From positions 1-64,000 of the forward strand of contig NZ_JAMXAX010000005.1 of assembly GCF_023913775.1 (NCBI RefSeq): a DNA stretch of 64,000 nucleotides, read 5' to 3'. The stretch is from Acidovorax facilis. GTDB lineage: Bacteria > Pseudomonadota > Gammaproteobacteria > Burkholderiales > Burkholderiaceae_C. The translations under genes and the position numbers were made by a program. Position 1 is the stretch's first letter; the number at the start of each line of letters is the position of its first letter. This document shows positions 8,924-16,193 of this stretch, in pieces. Under the pieces are notes generated by a model. It saw only the letters and a list, made by a program, of their open reading frames with translations. It was not told where the DNA came from and did not search any database.

Positions 8924-8975
8924 TAACATGGCCATTTTATTTAACATGTCCATGTTGTCAACCGTGGCCATGTTA
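8924..8975. promoter_or_regulatory. Palindromic operator array upstream of the AbiE-like pair
   Basis: TAACATGGCCA at 8924-8934 and TGGCCATGTTA at 8965-8975 are perfect inverted repeats of 11 bp. Between them AACATGTCCATGTT at 8943-8956 is itself palindromic with a 2-bp centre. The arrangement lies immediately upstream of the start codon, as expected for negative autoregulation by an AbiEi-type winged-helix protein. Confidence 0.65.
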
Positions 8976-9093
8976 TTCATCAGCTAATTGTGCTGATCAG
9001 CTCATCGGGGCTGGTTTTCTCGTCAGCGCAAAAAATGGACCGGGCAGTTCGCTGATCATTTTTGACCAAGCATGGCTTGGGCACCATCGAGTG

Positions 9094-9333
9094 ATGAGCA
9101 TCAACCGGCACTATGAGATGCAAGGTATCCAGCGAACGCACTTCAATAGCACTGTGCAGAAGGTCGGCTATGCCTCGACCGCCGAGCCGATCATCGAAGA
9201 AATCCTTGCCCGGACTGCGGCCATCGCCGAAGTGCAAGCCGAATTGCCACAGGACTTCTCACCGCGTGTTCTTGACGCCATCCTGGGCGGGCTTGAGCAG
9301 GCGGCACGAACACTCGGTTGGATGCCGCCGTAA
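9094..9333 (+). pseudogene. hipA 3' remnant
   Basis: The 79 codons from 9094 read MSINRHYEMQGIQRTHF, then EPIIEEILARTAAIAEV, ending in LDAILGGLEQAARTL. This matches the extreme C-terminus of HipA-type serine/threonine kinases (INRHFEIQGI..R.HF and the ILARTPAVI.EV block). The kinase core is missing and no hipB is nearby. The frame remains open upstream but the sequence there is not HipA-like. The fragment is best read as a scar of a lost HipBA module. Confidence 0.7.
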
Positions 9334-9580
9334 GCGGTAGAAGAGTGGGGCATGTCCGAGTGCGCTTGGATGTCGTGTCTCAATCGGTTGTGCATCCGAA
9401 CGGGTGTGGGAGGCTGGAGTTGCTCCGCTTCGGGATCACGGAGAAATCCAACCGGATGAACAGCCATAGGAGTATTTGCCCTGGTGCGCTGGGCTGCGCT
9501 TGAATGGATGGAATGTGTCGGATGTCCCTGGCACTCTACGGAGTCGGCGACGGGTGTCGCAGGATCGGAAAGGGAGCCAT

Positions 9581-9919
9581 ATGAGACCAGCCGCACAGAA
9601 TCGCACGGAGCGCGGGAGTCAACGGGAGGCTGTCGATAGAGAAATCACCGACCGCGCTGCCCAGTTGATGAGGCAGGCGTTGTCGCTGCTGGAGAATGGT
9701 GAGCCGATACGAAGGCTGCCTTTGGAAGATGGAGGCGACGAAGACCGCCTGTTGCGGTTGCCAGAGGTGCTGCGCTTGACGGGGATGTGCCGCTCGGCCC
9801 TTTACGACCAAATGGCGCGAGGGCAGTTTCCGGGGTCTATCAAGATCGGGGAGCGTGCGACCTCATGGTCAGCCAAGGCAGTACGAAACTGGATAGCGCA
9901 GCGTGTGGATGGTTTGTAG
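9581..9919 (+). CDS. AlpA-type phage/island regulatory protein
   Basis: A 112-residue protein starting at ATG 9581 behind the ribosome-binding sequence AAAGGGA. The C-terminal half (RLPEVLRLTGMCRSALYDQMARG, here LPEVLRLTGMCRSALY, then FPGSIKIGERATSW and AVRNWIAQR) is the MerR-like helix-turn-helix of the AlpA family. Such proteins activate integrase expression or act as excisionases for P4-like elements. The N-terminal 60 residues are an atypical charged extension. An in-frame earlier start at 9476 is possible but has no ribosome-binding site. It lies near the right border of the island. Confidence 0.85.
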   Translation: MRPAAQNRTERGSQREAVDREITDRAAQLMRQALSLLENGEPIRRLPLEDGGDEDRLLRLPEVLRLTGMCRSALYDQMARGQFPGSIKIGERATSWSAKAVRNWIAQRVDGL

Positions 9920-10042
9920 CCGATGGGGCAATGTAGAGCTCGCTGACGATGTGGTGAAGGCGTCTTGGGCTGCCCAAATTGATTGGTCATGAGGCCGCCT
10001 CTATCGAAAACTTTTCACGCGGCAGCTTATGGAGAACAAGGT

Positions 10043-10064
10043 GGGGGAACAAACGGGGGAACAA
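10043..10064 (+). repeat. Direct repeat GGGGGAACAA, candidate integrase arm sites (type A, left)
   Basis: Two copies of GGGGGAACAA lie at 10043-10052 and 10055-10064, spaced 12 bp. A third inverted copy is at 10561-10570. Regular short repeats flanking hairpins fit arm-type integrase sites left by an integrated element; this is inference. Confidence 0.5.
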
Positions 10065-10146
10065 GTCAAAAAATAAAAAAGTGAAATCCAGCATCTATGC
10101 GGGTTTCCAGATTTCATTCAATTGACGCCAGCCCATAACCCCATCC

Positions 10147-10182
10147 AAGGGCGTCCACACTAATCCAGTGGACGCCCTTTTT
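10147..10182 (+). terminator. Hairpin with T-tract (copy 1 of duplicated unit)
   Basis: GGGCGTCCAC (10149-10158) pairs perfectly with GTGGACGCCC (10168-10177) around a 9-base loop and is followed by five T. It can terminate alpA transcripts. It shares flanks (CCATAAC, TCCAAGGG, CCTTTTTC, TTGGT) with the hairpin at 10411-10445, so the unit may be a duplicated attachment site. Confidence 0.7.
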
Positions 10183-10250
10183 CTTTGGTGAATCAACGAC
10201 TTAACGTCCGTGGCCGTCCAGAGTCGGCCATGCCCAGCCAGGGTAAAGTG

Positions 10251-10388
10251 GGGGGTACAAATGGGGGTACAACCAGATAAATCTGGTGAAATCGGTGTTT
10301 TGTACCCCCACTTCCCTCTGTAGAAGGAGGTCGCCATAGGGGAATCTGTACCCCCACCGCTTACCTTCATCCACTGTTTTGTACCCCC
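10251..10388. repeat. Five copies of GGGGGTACA, candidate integrase arm sites (type B)
   Basis: Direct copies at 10251-10260 and 10263-10272 are followed by inverted copies at 10300-10309, 10347-10355 and 10379-10388. The direct pair has the same 12-bp spacing as the type A pair. All lie between the two hairpins. Such clusters are typical of attachment regions of P4-type integrases; no coding sequence is visible. Confidence 0.55.
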
Positions 10389-10410
10389 ATGCGCCACCAC
10401 CATAACGTCC

Positions 10411-10445
10411 AAGGGTGTTCGCTGACTTCCAGCGAACACCTTTTT
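10411..10445 (+). terminator. Hairpin with T-tract (copy 2 of duplicated unit)
   Basis: GGTGTTCGCTG (10414-10424) pairs perfectly with CAGCGAACACC (10430-10440) around a 5-base loop, followed by five T. The stem sequence differs from copy 1 but the flanks are alike, so the structure rather than the sequence is conserved. Confidence 0.65.
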
Positions 10446-10513
10446 CATTGGTAAAACAGGTACTTATGGTGCATGGACATGCGCTGTAATTTGCTGGTGG
10501 CCACAGCTAAACC

Positions 10514-10570
10514 GGGGAACGGATGGGGAAAAAACCTGAAAAGTCACCGACTGCGCCCAGTTGTTCCCCC
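10514..10570. repeat. GGGGAAC repeats, candidate integrase arm sites (type A, right)
   Basis: GGGGAAC at 10514-10520, a degenerate GGGGAAA at about 10525-10531 and the inverted TTGTTCCCCC at 10561-10570 repeat the motif seen at 10043-10064, on the other side of the type B cluster. This nesting suggests one element inserted inside the site of another. Confidence 0.4.
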
Positions 10571-10758
10571 GTTTCCTTCGGGGGCTATTGCATCCATGCA
10601 TTCCAAGACTCTTTCCAGAAACTGTTGCACCGAAAGATTCTTGTTTGCTTCCTCGGGGTTGGTGTGCTGACCGTCGATGCCCTGGGAAATATTGGCAATT
10701 GGGTGCGATAGATTGGTCGGCAGGTGCTGTTTGCCTGCGGCGAGAGCCGCGAGGTTCG

Positions 10759-10785
10759 AAAAAAATAACCCGCACGAGGCGGGCT
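10759..10785 (-). terminator. Rho-independent terminator on the reverse strand with no gene behind it
   Basis: Read on the reverse strand, AGCCCGC and GCGGGTT flank a CTCGT loop and are followed by seven T after one A. No convincing reverse-strand gene lies to the right, so the gene it served seems to have been lost or replaced. Confidence 0.6.
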
Positions 10786-10789
10786 AAAT

Positions 10790-11265
10790 CATTGCATCAC
10801 TCGCACAGGGGAGGGGCGAACCGCCAGATTTGACGGTAGGTGCATCCTAAGTCCGGTTCCGATTGGTGTGCGATGGGCCGGTCAGTAAATCGTGAAATAT
10901 GTCCGGTTTACACGGGCCTCCGACGTGTCAGCAGGGTTTGAAGGTTTTAGCGCGACGAACAAAACTCCCCTGGCGGCCGCCCGTCTTGTTGTACGGCTTG
11001 TTCTGCCAGCGAAGGAACGCCTAGCCCGGGCCGCTGCGCTAGGTTTTGTTCGCCGCTCTTGGCTGCAGTGCCGCTTGTTCCATACATCGCAATCGCAGCG
11101 TTGTGAAGATGGGTTTGGGGTCTACGGACCGTATCTCCAAGCGGCGTGGGTTGTCATTGGACGACGCAGCCTGACTAGATCGCGAGGTTGTAGCTTCGTG
11201 TATCAATTCTTGAGCCTCAGGGGCGCACGCCGCACAATGCACGCTCGTTCACGCCGGAGGCCACC
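10790..11265. other. Gene-free stretch with a long inverted repeat
   Basis: No supported gene. GCGACGAACAAAAC at 10952-10965 and GTTTTGTTCGCCGC at 11043-11056 are inverted repeats matching at 13 of 14 positions. Inside is a smaller hairpin (CCTAGC and GCTAGG). The 105-bp structure could be a folded recombination site or a relic of a mobile element. It lacks the GTTRRRY and RYYYAAC boxes of integron attC sites. Confidence 0.45.
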
Positions 11266-11526
11266 ATGCCAATGGAGTACTTGAGGGCGCTGGAGCGCGA
11301 CGCGCTTCCCCTGATTGAATCGGATGTCTTCAACATCGACAAACTGCGCATCCTGCGCGCGGCTGGAATGGTGGAGGTGCAGCTTCCGCCCGTCGATTCA
11401 CCCCATCAGAAAGCCCAGGTGCTGTATGTCACTGGCCTAGGTTGTGCGACCCTGCGAGCCTGTGGAGCCAGCGTCAAGACACACCACCGGGAATCGCATT
11501 GCGATCTGGAGTCTTCCTACGACTGA
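11266..11526 (+). CDS. Small uncharacterised protein
   Basis: An 86-residue frame starts at ATG 11266 with GGAGG ten bases upstream. The product (MEYLRALERDALPLIESD, then DKLRILRAAGMVEVQLPP) is acidic, has no signal peptide and no membrane segment. The segment IDKLRILRAAGMV followed by VTGLGCATLRAC loosely resembles a small winged-helix unit, but I do not recognise the family. It is the first of four small same-strand genes. The ribosome-binding site and codon pattern favour a real gene; a second ATG lies two codons downstream. Confidence 0.6.
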   Translation: MPMEYLRALERDALPLIESDVFNIDKLRILRAAGMVEVQLPPVDSPHQKAQVLYVTGLGCATLRACGASVKTHHRESHCDLESSYD

Positions 11527-11675
11527 GGGGCCTGGTGTGGGGATTCCCGGCAAAACTCCAGGCACCGGGAGAAATCGTCCTACAGAGTGTTGCGCTGCAC
11601 CAGAAGTGCCATAGTCGCAGGCCAAAAATACGATGAAGCATCTGTATTGCTGGCACGGCCAGACGAAAGGTGCAT

Positions 11676-11987
11676 ATGAGCAGTTGGTACAAATTGGCGC
11701 TTGGCAACGACGATGAGGCCTTTGAGCCTGCCTTGCGAATCCAGCAGATGTTCATGTCGAAGTTCTTGATGTGCCCTCCAGGTTCTGGCAGGGCACTTTT
11801 TTCTTGCTACGACAAGGCGAACGACAACCTCTGGCTGTACTTTTCCCCGGCAGCGCAGGACATCGCATTGCGTGTGTATGCACAGCCGTGTGATTCCCCG
11901 ACAGCACTGGATTGCATTGGTCTGCTGGCCGGTGAAGGCGATGCGCTCGGCATGGGGGAGTCTCCTTTGCTGAAAAAGGCGGCGTAG
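11676..11987 (+). CDS. Small uncharacterised protein
   Basis: A 103-residue frame begins at ATG 11676, six bases after GAAAGG. An in-frame GTG at 11670 is an alternative. The product (MSSWYKLALGNDDEAFEPALRIQQMFMS...) has no signal peptide. It contains NDNLWLYFSPAAQDIALR, a hydrophobic core suggesting a globular fold. I do not recognise the family. Position among small same-strand genes and the natural amino-acid composition support it as a real gene. Confidence 0.55.
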   Translation: MSSWYKLALGNDDEAFEPALRIQQMFMSKFLMCPPGSGRALFSCYDKANDNLWLYFSPAAQDIALRVYAQPCDSPTALDCIGLLAGEGDALGMGESPLLKKAA

Positions 11988-12152
11988 TCCTCTTCCGGAC
12001 AAGGGCACTTGCAAACCTGGCCCCTTGGTTTTACGCACTTGGCGTGTATGCGCTGTCCCACATTCATGTTCTTTGGGCTCTGACATGCGCTCGTGCACGG
12101 GCATGTGCCAATCTTTTTACCGGCCGTTATCGGACTGGCCTGAGGAGTAAAA

Positions 12153-12356
12153 ATGTTGTCCTACGATCCCACGCTTTCTCACCACCTGGAAGCTTGCCCG
12201 GAAGCTCCCTTTCTGCAGATGGGCCAGCCCGCAGACAGGCTCTTGCAACGCCAGCAAACCGACAACCTGCCTCTGGGCCGCAGCGATAGTCACGGCCTGG
12301 AGCGGGAGTTGCAGTTTGCCGATCTGGACTGTCAAGAGCCGCAGGCGATGGGCTGA
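12153..12356 (+). CDS. Possible small protein
   Basis: A 67-residue frame starts at ATG 12153, six bases after the strong ribosome-binding sequence GAGGAG. The product is rich in Gln, Leu and Asp (residues 20-60 repeat LQ and DL pairs) and has no recognisable domain. It ends 40 bp before the next gene. The ribosome-binding site is the main evidence; it could also be a leader region of the following gene. Confidence 0.4.
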   Translation: MLSYDPTLSHHLEACPEAPFLQMGQPADRLLQRQQTDNLPLGRSDSHGLERELQFADLDCQEPQAMG

Positions 12357-12396
12357 TGACTTTTCGCCTGCAAATGGGTGGTTGCGGAGCAAAGCG

Positions 12397-12672
12397 ATGT
12401 CGGTGCTGACACTGCACATCCGCCCGGAAGGTGCCCAGCAGTATCTGGCAAGGGTGTTCGACGGAAAAATTCTGGTCGGTGTTCCGACCTTGCACCCCGG
12501 CATCAAGGAGGCGATAGAGGCGTATGGCTTGGGCCAAGGCTTCGCGGGGGTGATTGCCTTCCATATCTGGTATGGCGGCTGGAGCGTCGGCACCATACCA
12601 CTCGACCGGATGCAGACTGAGGCTGCCGAGTTGGCAAATCGCCTTGTTGTGCTTTCCGCCGTGGTCCGTTAA
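12397..12672 (+). CDS. Small uncharacterised protein
   Basis: This 91-residue product starts at ATG 12397 behind GGAG. It reads MSVLTLHIRPEGAQQYLARVF, split as MSVLTLHIRPEGA and QQYLARVFDGKILVG, with alternating hydrophobic strands and a glycine-rich FHIWYGGWSVG segment. No signal peptide or membrane helix. The family is unknown to me. The frame is well preserved and composition is protein-like; earlier in-frame starts at 12316 lack a ribosome-binding site. Confidence 0.6.
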   Translation: MSVLTLHIRPEGAQQYLARVFDGKILVGVPTLHPGIKEAIEAYGLGQGFAGVIAFHIWYGGWSVGTIPLDRMQTEAAELANRLVVLSAVVR

Positions 12673-12729
12673 GTGCACTCGTAGCTATGTTGCAGGCCGC
12701 AGGCTGGTGGGTGGACTGGCAGGGTGGGT

Positions 12730-12754
12730 GAAACAAAATGAAATAAACCGAAAC
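12730..12754 (+). promoter_or_regulatory. Three 10-bp-spaced GAAAY repeats, candidate response-regulator site
   Basis: GAAAC, GAAAT and GAAAC start at 12730, 12740 and 12750, exactly one helical turn apart, 80-100 bp upstream of the Spy-like gene. OmpR-family regulators bind direct repeats of this spacing, and such a regulator is encoded in the same operon, so autoregulation is likely. Confidence 0.5.
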
Positions 12755-12831
12755 TGCGTCGAGACCCCATTGGCGGGGTCTGTCGGCACCATCAGGGTCA
12801 TGTTCAACACCGTCCATGAAAGGACTGCACC

Positions 12832-13299
12832 ATGAAACCCTGGATCAAGAAAACCCTGATGGGCATCTTCGGCGCCTCCATTGCCGTGGGCGGCTTGACG
12901 GCATGCTCCAGCAGCCACCATCACCGCGGCCCGATGAGCCCCGAGAAGATGACCGAGGTGCGTGGCAAAGTGGTGGAGCGCGTCAGTAGCAAGCTGGACC
13001 TGAACGAGGCGCAAAAGCTCAAGCTCAATGTGCTGGCCGACAAGATGGAAGCCCAGCGCGCAGCTTTCATCGGCAAGACTGCGGACCCGCGCACCGAAAT
13101 GCAGGCGATTGTGGCGGGCGCCAAGTTTGACCGCGCGCGGGCGCAGACCTTGCTGGATGAGAAAACCCGCGCGGTGCAGGCCAACAGCCCCGAAGTCATC
13201 AGCGCACTGGCCGATTTCTACGACAGCCTGAACCCCGACCAGCAGCAGAAAGTGCGCGAGATGATGCAGAGGCGCAAGGGCTGGATGGCGCGCGGCTGA
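12832..13299 (+). CDS. Spy/CpxP-like periplasmic lipoprotein
   Basis: This 155-residue protein has a lipoprotein signal with Cys25 (GGLTAC) and then a His-rich SSSHHHR start to the mature chain. Two LTxxQ-like motifs of the Spy/CpxP family appear as LNEAQ and LNPDQ in an all-helical protein. Such proteins are periplasmic chaperones or sensors that inhibit a CpxA-type kinase in unstressed cells. It is the first gene of an operon with a paralogue, a response regulator and a kinase. The His cluster may bind metal. The role is inferred from family and context. Confidence 0.82.
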   Translation: MKPWIKKTLMGIFGASIAVGGLTACSSSHHHRGPMSPEKMTEVRGKVVERVSSKLDLNEAQKLKLNVLADKMEAQRAAFIGKTADPRTEMQAIVAGAKFDRARAQTLLDEKTRAVQANSPEVISALADFYDSLNPDQQQKVREMMQRRKGWMARG

Positions 13300-13643
13300 T
13301 GGCAGGGGGCGTTCACATGTCTCCTACGCTGGAACCCATCCACCGCCTGGCACAGGGCGTGCGCAAACATGGGCCTGCGCTGCTGGCGGGCATGCCCGAC
13401 CCCCACGACGAGTTGATGTCGCTGGTCTGGGGGCCGCGTTTTGACCGCGAACATGCGCTGGGCTTGGTCGCTCGCCAGCCTGCAGCCGCAGCGCAGACCC
13501 TGCCGGCGCTGCTGGCCGCCGCCGACCACTTTGACACGCTGCATTCCGGCGCCCAGGGCCGCCTGCGCAAACTCATCGTGCGACACCGCGCATTGCGTGT
13601 GGTGGACAGCGCTCGGGGGCCCGCCCACGGAGCGGATGCCTGA
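13299..13643 (+). CDS. Leaderless Spy/CpxP-like paralogue
   Basis: The 114-residue frame starts at 13299, overlapping the previous stop by one base (TGATG); ATG 13317 is an alternative. Its middle aligns with the preceding Spy-like protein: DP..E, then G.RFDRE.A for G.KFDRA.A, then DTLHSGAQGRLRKL for DSLNPDQQQKVREM. It lacks a signal peptide and the first LTxxQ motif. It therefore seems to be a diverged tandem duplicate that would stay in the cytoplasm. Its function is unknown; contact with the kinase or regulator is one possibility. Confidence 0.68.
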   Translation: MAGGVHMSPTLEPIHRLAQGVRKHGPALLAGMPDPHDELMSLVWGPRFDREHALGLVARQPAAAAQTLPALLAAADHFDTLHSGAQGRLRKLIVRHRALRVVDSARGPAHGADA

Positions 13644-13660
13644 CGGTGTGAGAATTGCGC

Positions 13661-14389
13661 ATGCACCGCATCCTGCTTATTGACGACGACGCACAGCTGG
13701 GCCCGCCACTGGCCACCTACTTCCAACGGTTCGAGCTGGAGTTGATCCATGCCCTCAAACCGAGCGACGGGCTCGCCCAGCTGGCGACAGGCGGATTTGA
13801 TGCCGCCATCCTGGATGTAATGCTGCCCGAAATGGACGGGTTTGAGCTGTGCCGCACCATTCGCAAGCAGGGCGATCTGCCCATCGTGATGCTGACCGCC
13901 CGGGGCGAGGTGATGGACCGGGTGGTGGGGCTGGAGCTGGGAGCCGATGACTACCTGCCCAAGCCCTTTGAGCCGCGTGAATTGGTGGCTCGGCTGCAGA
14001 CCGTGCTGCGCCGCCGCCGGGCCAGCGCGCCCGGGAACGGGGCGGGTGCCACGTTGGAGTTTGAAGGCCTGAGCATTGATGCAGCCCGCCGCAGCGTGTT
14101 GCGCCAGGGGGTGGCGTTGGAGCTGACGGGCACCGAATTCGACCTGCTGCACCTGTTGGCCCGGGAGCCTGGCAAGGTGTTCAGCCGCGACGACATCCTC
14201 AACCAGCTGCGCGGGCATGAGGCCGAGCTGTATACGCGCGCGGTCGATATTGTGGTCAGCCGCCTGCGCAAGAAGCTGGAGCCGCTGGACTGCATCAAGA
14301 CGCTGCGCAACGCAGGCTATTCGCTGGCACTGCGCAGGGCGGCCAGTGCTCCGCCTGGCGCCCCTTCTTCGACATCGACCTGGCCATGA
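13661..14389 (+). CDS. OmpR-family response regulator, CpxR/RstA-like
   Basis: The 242-residue protein has a receiver domain with acidic pocket D8-D10, phosphoacceptor Asp52 (AILDVMLPEMDG), the conserved TA of VMLTARG and Lys of LPKPF. A winged-helix output domain follows from about residue 130, with LELTGTEFDLLHLLA and the recognition helix in AVDIVVSRLRKKLE. It overlaps the kinase gene by four bases (ATGA), which marks the pair as cognate. Start ATG 13661 was chosen because it begins the first beta strand of the receiver. Likely targets include its own operon. Confidence 0.93.
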   Translation: MHRILLIDDDAQLGPPLATYFQRFELELIHALKPSDGLAQLATGGFDAAILDVMLPEMDGFELCRTIRKQGDLPIVMLTARGEVMDRVVGLELGADDYLPKPFEPRELVARLQTVLRRRRASAPGNGAGATLEFEGLSIDAARRSVLRQGVALELTGTEFDLLHLLAREPGKVFSRDDILNQLRGHEAELYTRAVDIVVSRLRKKLEPLDCIKTLRNAGYSLALRRAASAPPGAPSSTSTWP

Positions 14390-15798
14390 AGCCCTCCGAT
14401 TCACAGCTCGGGCACGATCCCGCCTGCCCATGGCACCGACGTGCGCGCGATGCCGTCGGGTATTCGCTGCGCATCCGCCTGGTGCTGGTGTTCATGGCAC
14501 TGGCCGTGACCGTGGCCGTGGTCTTCATGGGTGGCATGCAGAAGGTGGTTGCCCTGGGCTGGAAGGAGGCCGCACGTCCGCTGCTGATGGACTATGTGGA
14601 CCGCCTCACGGCTGAGATTGGCAGCCCGCCCAGCATCGAGCGGGCTCAGGCCATTGCCGACCGGCTTCCGGTGACGCTGCGCATCGACGGGCCGCAGATC
14701 CACTGGGATTCGCACCCCGATCGGCCGCGCCCGGACTGGATGAGTGACAAGGTCCAGCGCCAGGACCACTGGAGCCGCGATGACACCGGCTACCGCCTTC
14801 TGCAGCGCACCACGGCCGATGGCCACCACATCGAATTCGGGCTGAACGCGCTATCGTGGGACAAGCGCCCGCGCATCGCCTGGGGCACGCTCACGGTGTT
14901 GCTGTTGCTCACAGCGCTGGCCTTTGTGTATGTGCGCCACCTGTTGCGGCCCCTGGACGACATCCGGCATGGTGCGCGGCGCTTTGGCAATGGCGACTTT
15001 GGCGAACCTATTCCGGTGCGCCACGCGCACCGGCCCGATGAGCTGGGACAGCTGGCGGGCACCATCAACACCATGGGCGAAGACATCCACCAGATGCTGG
15101 AGGCCAAGCGGGCGCTGCTGCTGGCCATGAGCCACGAGCTGCGCAGCCCGCTCACGAGGGCGCGCCTGAACACCGAGCTGTTGCCCGAATCGCCCGATGT
15201 GCTGGCCCAGCGCGCAGCCCTGATGCGCGACCTGGGTGAAATGGCACGGCTCATTACCGACTTGCTCGAAAGCGAGCGCCTGGCCGGGCGTCATGCGGCC
15301 CTGCACCGCGAGCCCACTGACCTGGCCGAGCTGGCGCGTGAGGTGGTGGCGGAACTGGAAGTGCGCCACCCTGGGGCAACAGCGATCACGCTGCTGGTGC
15401 CCGGCACTTTGCCCACCTGCATGCTCGACCGGTCCCGTGTGCGCCTGCTGATGCGCAATCTGCTGGACAACAGCCTGCGCCACAACGACCCCGCAGCCCA
15501 GCCGCCGCAGATCGAACTGCGAATGAACGAAGGCGTGGTGGAGATCGAAGTGCGGGACCACGGCCCCGGCGTGCCGCCTGCGCATCTGCCGCATCTGGCC
15601 CAGGCGTTCTACCGCCCCGACACGGCGCGCCAGCGCACCACAGGGGGGGTAGGGCTGGGGCTGTACCTGTGCCGCCTGGTCACGCATGCCCACGGCGGCA
15701 CCCTGCTGGTGCGCAATGCGGAACCGGGCCTGAGAGTCACGGCGCGCTTGCCGTGTCCTGACGGTGCGGCACAGGCAACTGCTGGCGCGCCAGGCTGA
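14386..15798 (+). CDS. Sensor histidine kinase, CpxA/RstB-like
   Basis: This 470-residue inner-membrane kinase has membrane helices at about 29-50 and 164-184 flanking a periplasmic sensor of about 115 residues. A HAMP linker follows, then the H-box with His250 (AMSHELRSPLTRAR), N-box RNLLDNSLRHND, G1 DHGPGVPP and G2 GGVGLGLYL. It overlaps the regulator gene by four bases. The sensor domain is rich in Asp and His (HWDSHPDRPRPDW). Envelope stress or metal is a plausible input given the Spy-like genes upstream. Confidence 0.93.
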   Translation: MKPSDSQLGHDPACPWHRRARDAVGYSLRIRLVLVFMALAVTVAVVFMGGMQKVVALGWKEAARPLLMDYVDRLTAEIGSPPSIERAQAIADRLPVTLRIDGPQIHWDSHPDRPRPDWMSDKVQRQDHWSRDDTGYRLLQRTTADGHHIEFGLNALSWDKRPRIAWGTLTVLLLLTALAFVYVRHLLRPLDDIRHGARRFGNGDFGEPIPVRHAHRPDELGQLAGTINTMGEDIHQMLEAKRALLLAMSHELRSPLTRARLNTELLPESPDVLAQRAALMRDLGEMARLITDLLESERLAGRHAALHREPTDLAELAREVVAELEVRHPGATAITLLVPGTLPTCMLDRSRVRLLMRNLLDNSLRHNDPAAQPPQIELRMNEGVVEIEVRDHGPGVPPAHLPHLAQAFYRPDTARQRTTGGVGLGLYLCRLVTHAHGGTLLVRNAEPGLRVTARLPCPDGAAQATAGAPG

Positions 15799-15919
15799 GC
15801 GCGGCGCAGTCCACGCCGATATCTGGCGCACACGGTTGGTGCGCTTGTGGCCTGCATCGAGATGGCGCAACGGGTGCTGCTCCAACCCGCCCTGGTAGCC
15901 CTGTGCTTTGCGGTAGGTG

Positions 15920-15989
15920 TCAAAATAATGCCTGAAATGGCTGCTAGCGCTTTATGGGTAAGCGCTAATAGCTATTATTTTAATAGTGA
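15920..15989. repeat. Palindromic AGCGCTT/AAGCGCT repeat, copy 1
   Basis: Intergenic copy with TAGCGCTT at 15945-15952 and AAGCGCTA at 15960-15967, plus outer arms with CAAAATAAT and ATTATTTT. Related copies lie at 27730, 34536 and 44811. The remaining sequence from 15799 to 16094 holds nothing else I can identify. Confidence 0.7.
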
Positions 15990-16094
15990 AATTGCCAGGC
16001 CCATGGAGACCCAAGCCGCCAAGCCAGATCAGCTGGCCCCGATCTTGCTCAACCCTGGCACTACCTCCGCACATGGTGAGGGCCTAGCGTTTAC

Positions 16095-16108
16095 CCTGTA
16101 TATACAGG
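16095..16108. promoter_or_regulatory. HutC-type operator upstream of the first hut ABC transporter gene
   Basis: CCTGTATATACAGG is a perfect 14-bp palindrome about 86 bp upstream of the binding-protein start. It matches the TGTATA-core operators bound by HutC repressors and the site at 19674-19687, 13 of 14 bases identical. hutC is the fourth gene downstream, so autoregulation with urocanate as inducer is likely. Confidence 0.82.
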
Positions 16109-16193
16109 TATGCTCCGGCTGTCATCATGGCAACCGGCACGCAGGCGTCCCGGCTGGGTGGGCCAACGAACTTTCTTCACACAGGAGCAGATG

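Noticed and set aside
10790-10850. tRNA or tmRNA 3' end as island target
   Set aside because: The reverse strand contains GGTTCGCCCC, like a T-arm, but no acceptor or anticodon stems can be formed around it.
10952-11056. Integron attC site
   Set aside because: The inverted ends lack the RYYYAAC and GTTRRRY core boxes and no integron integrase is nearby.
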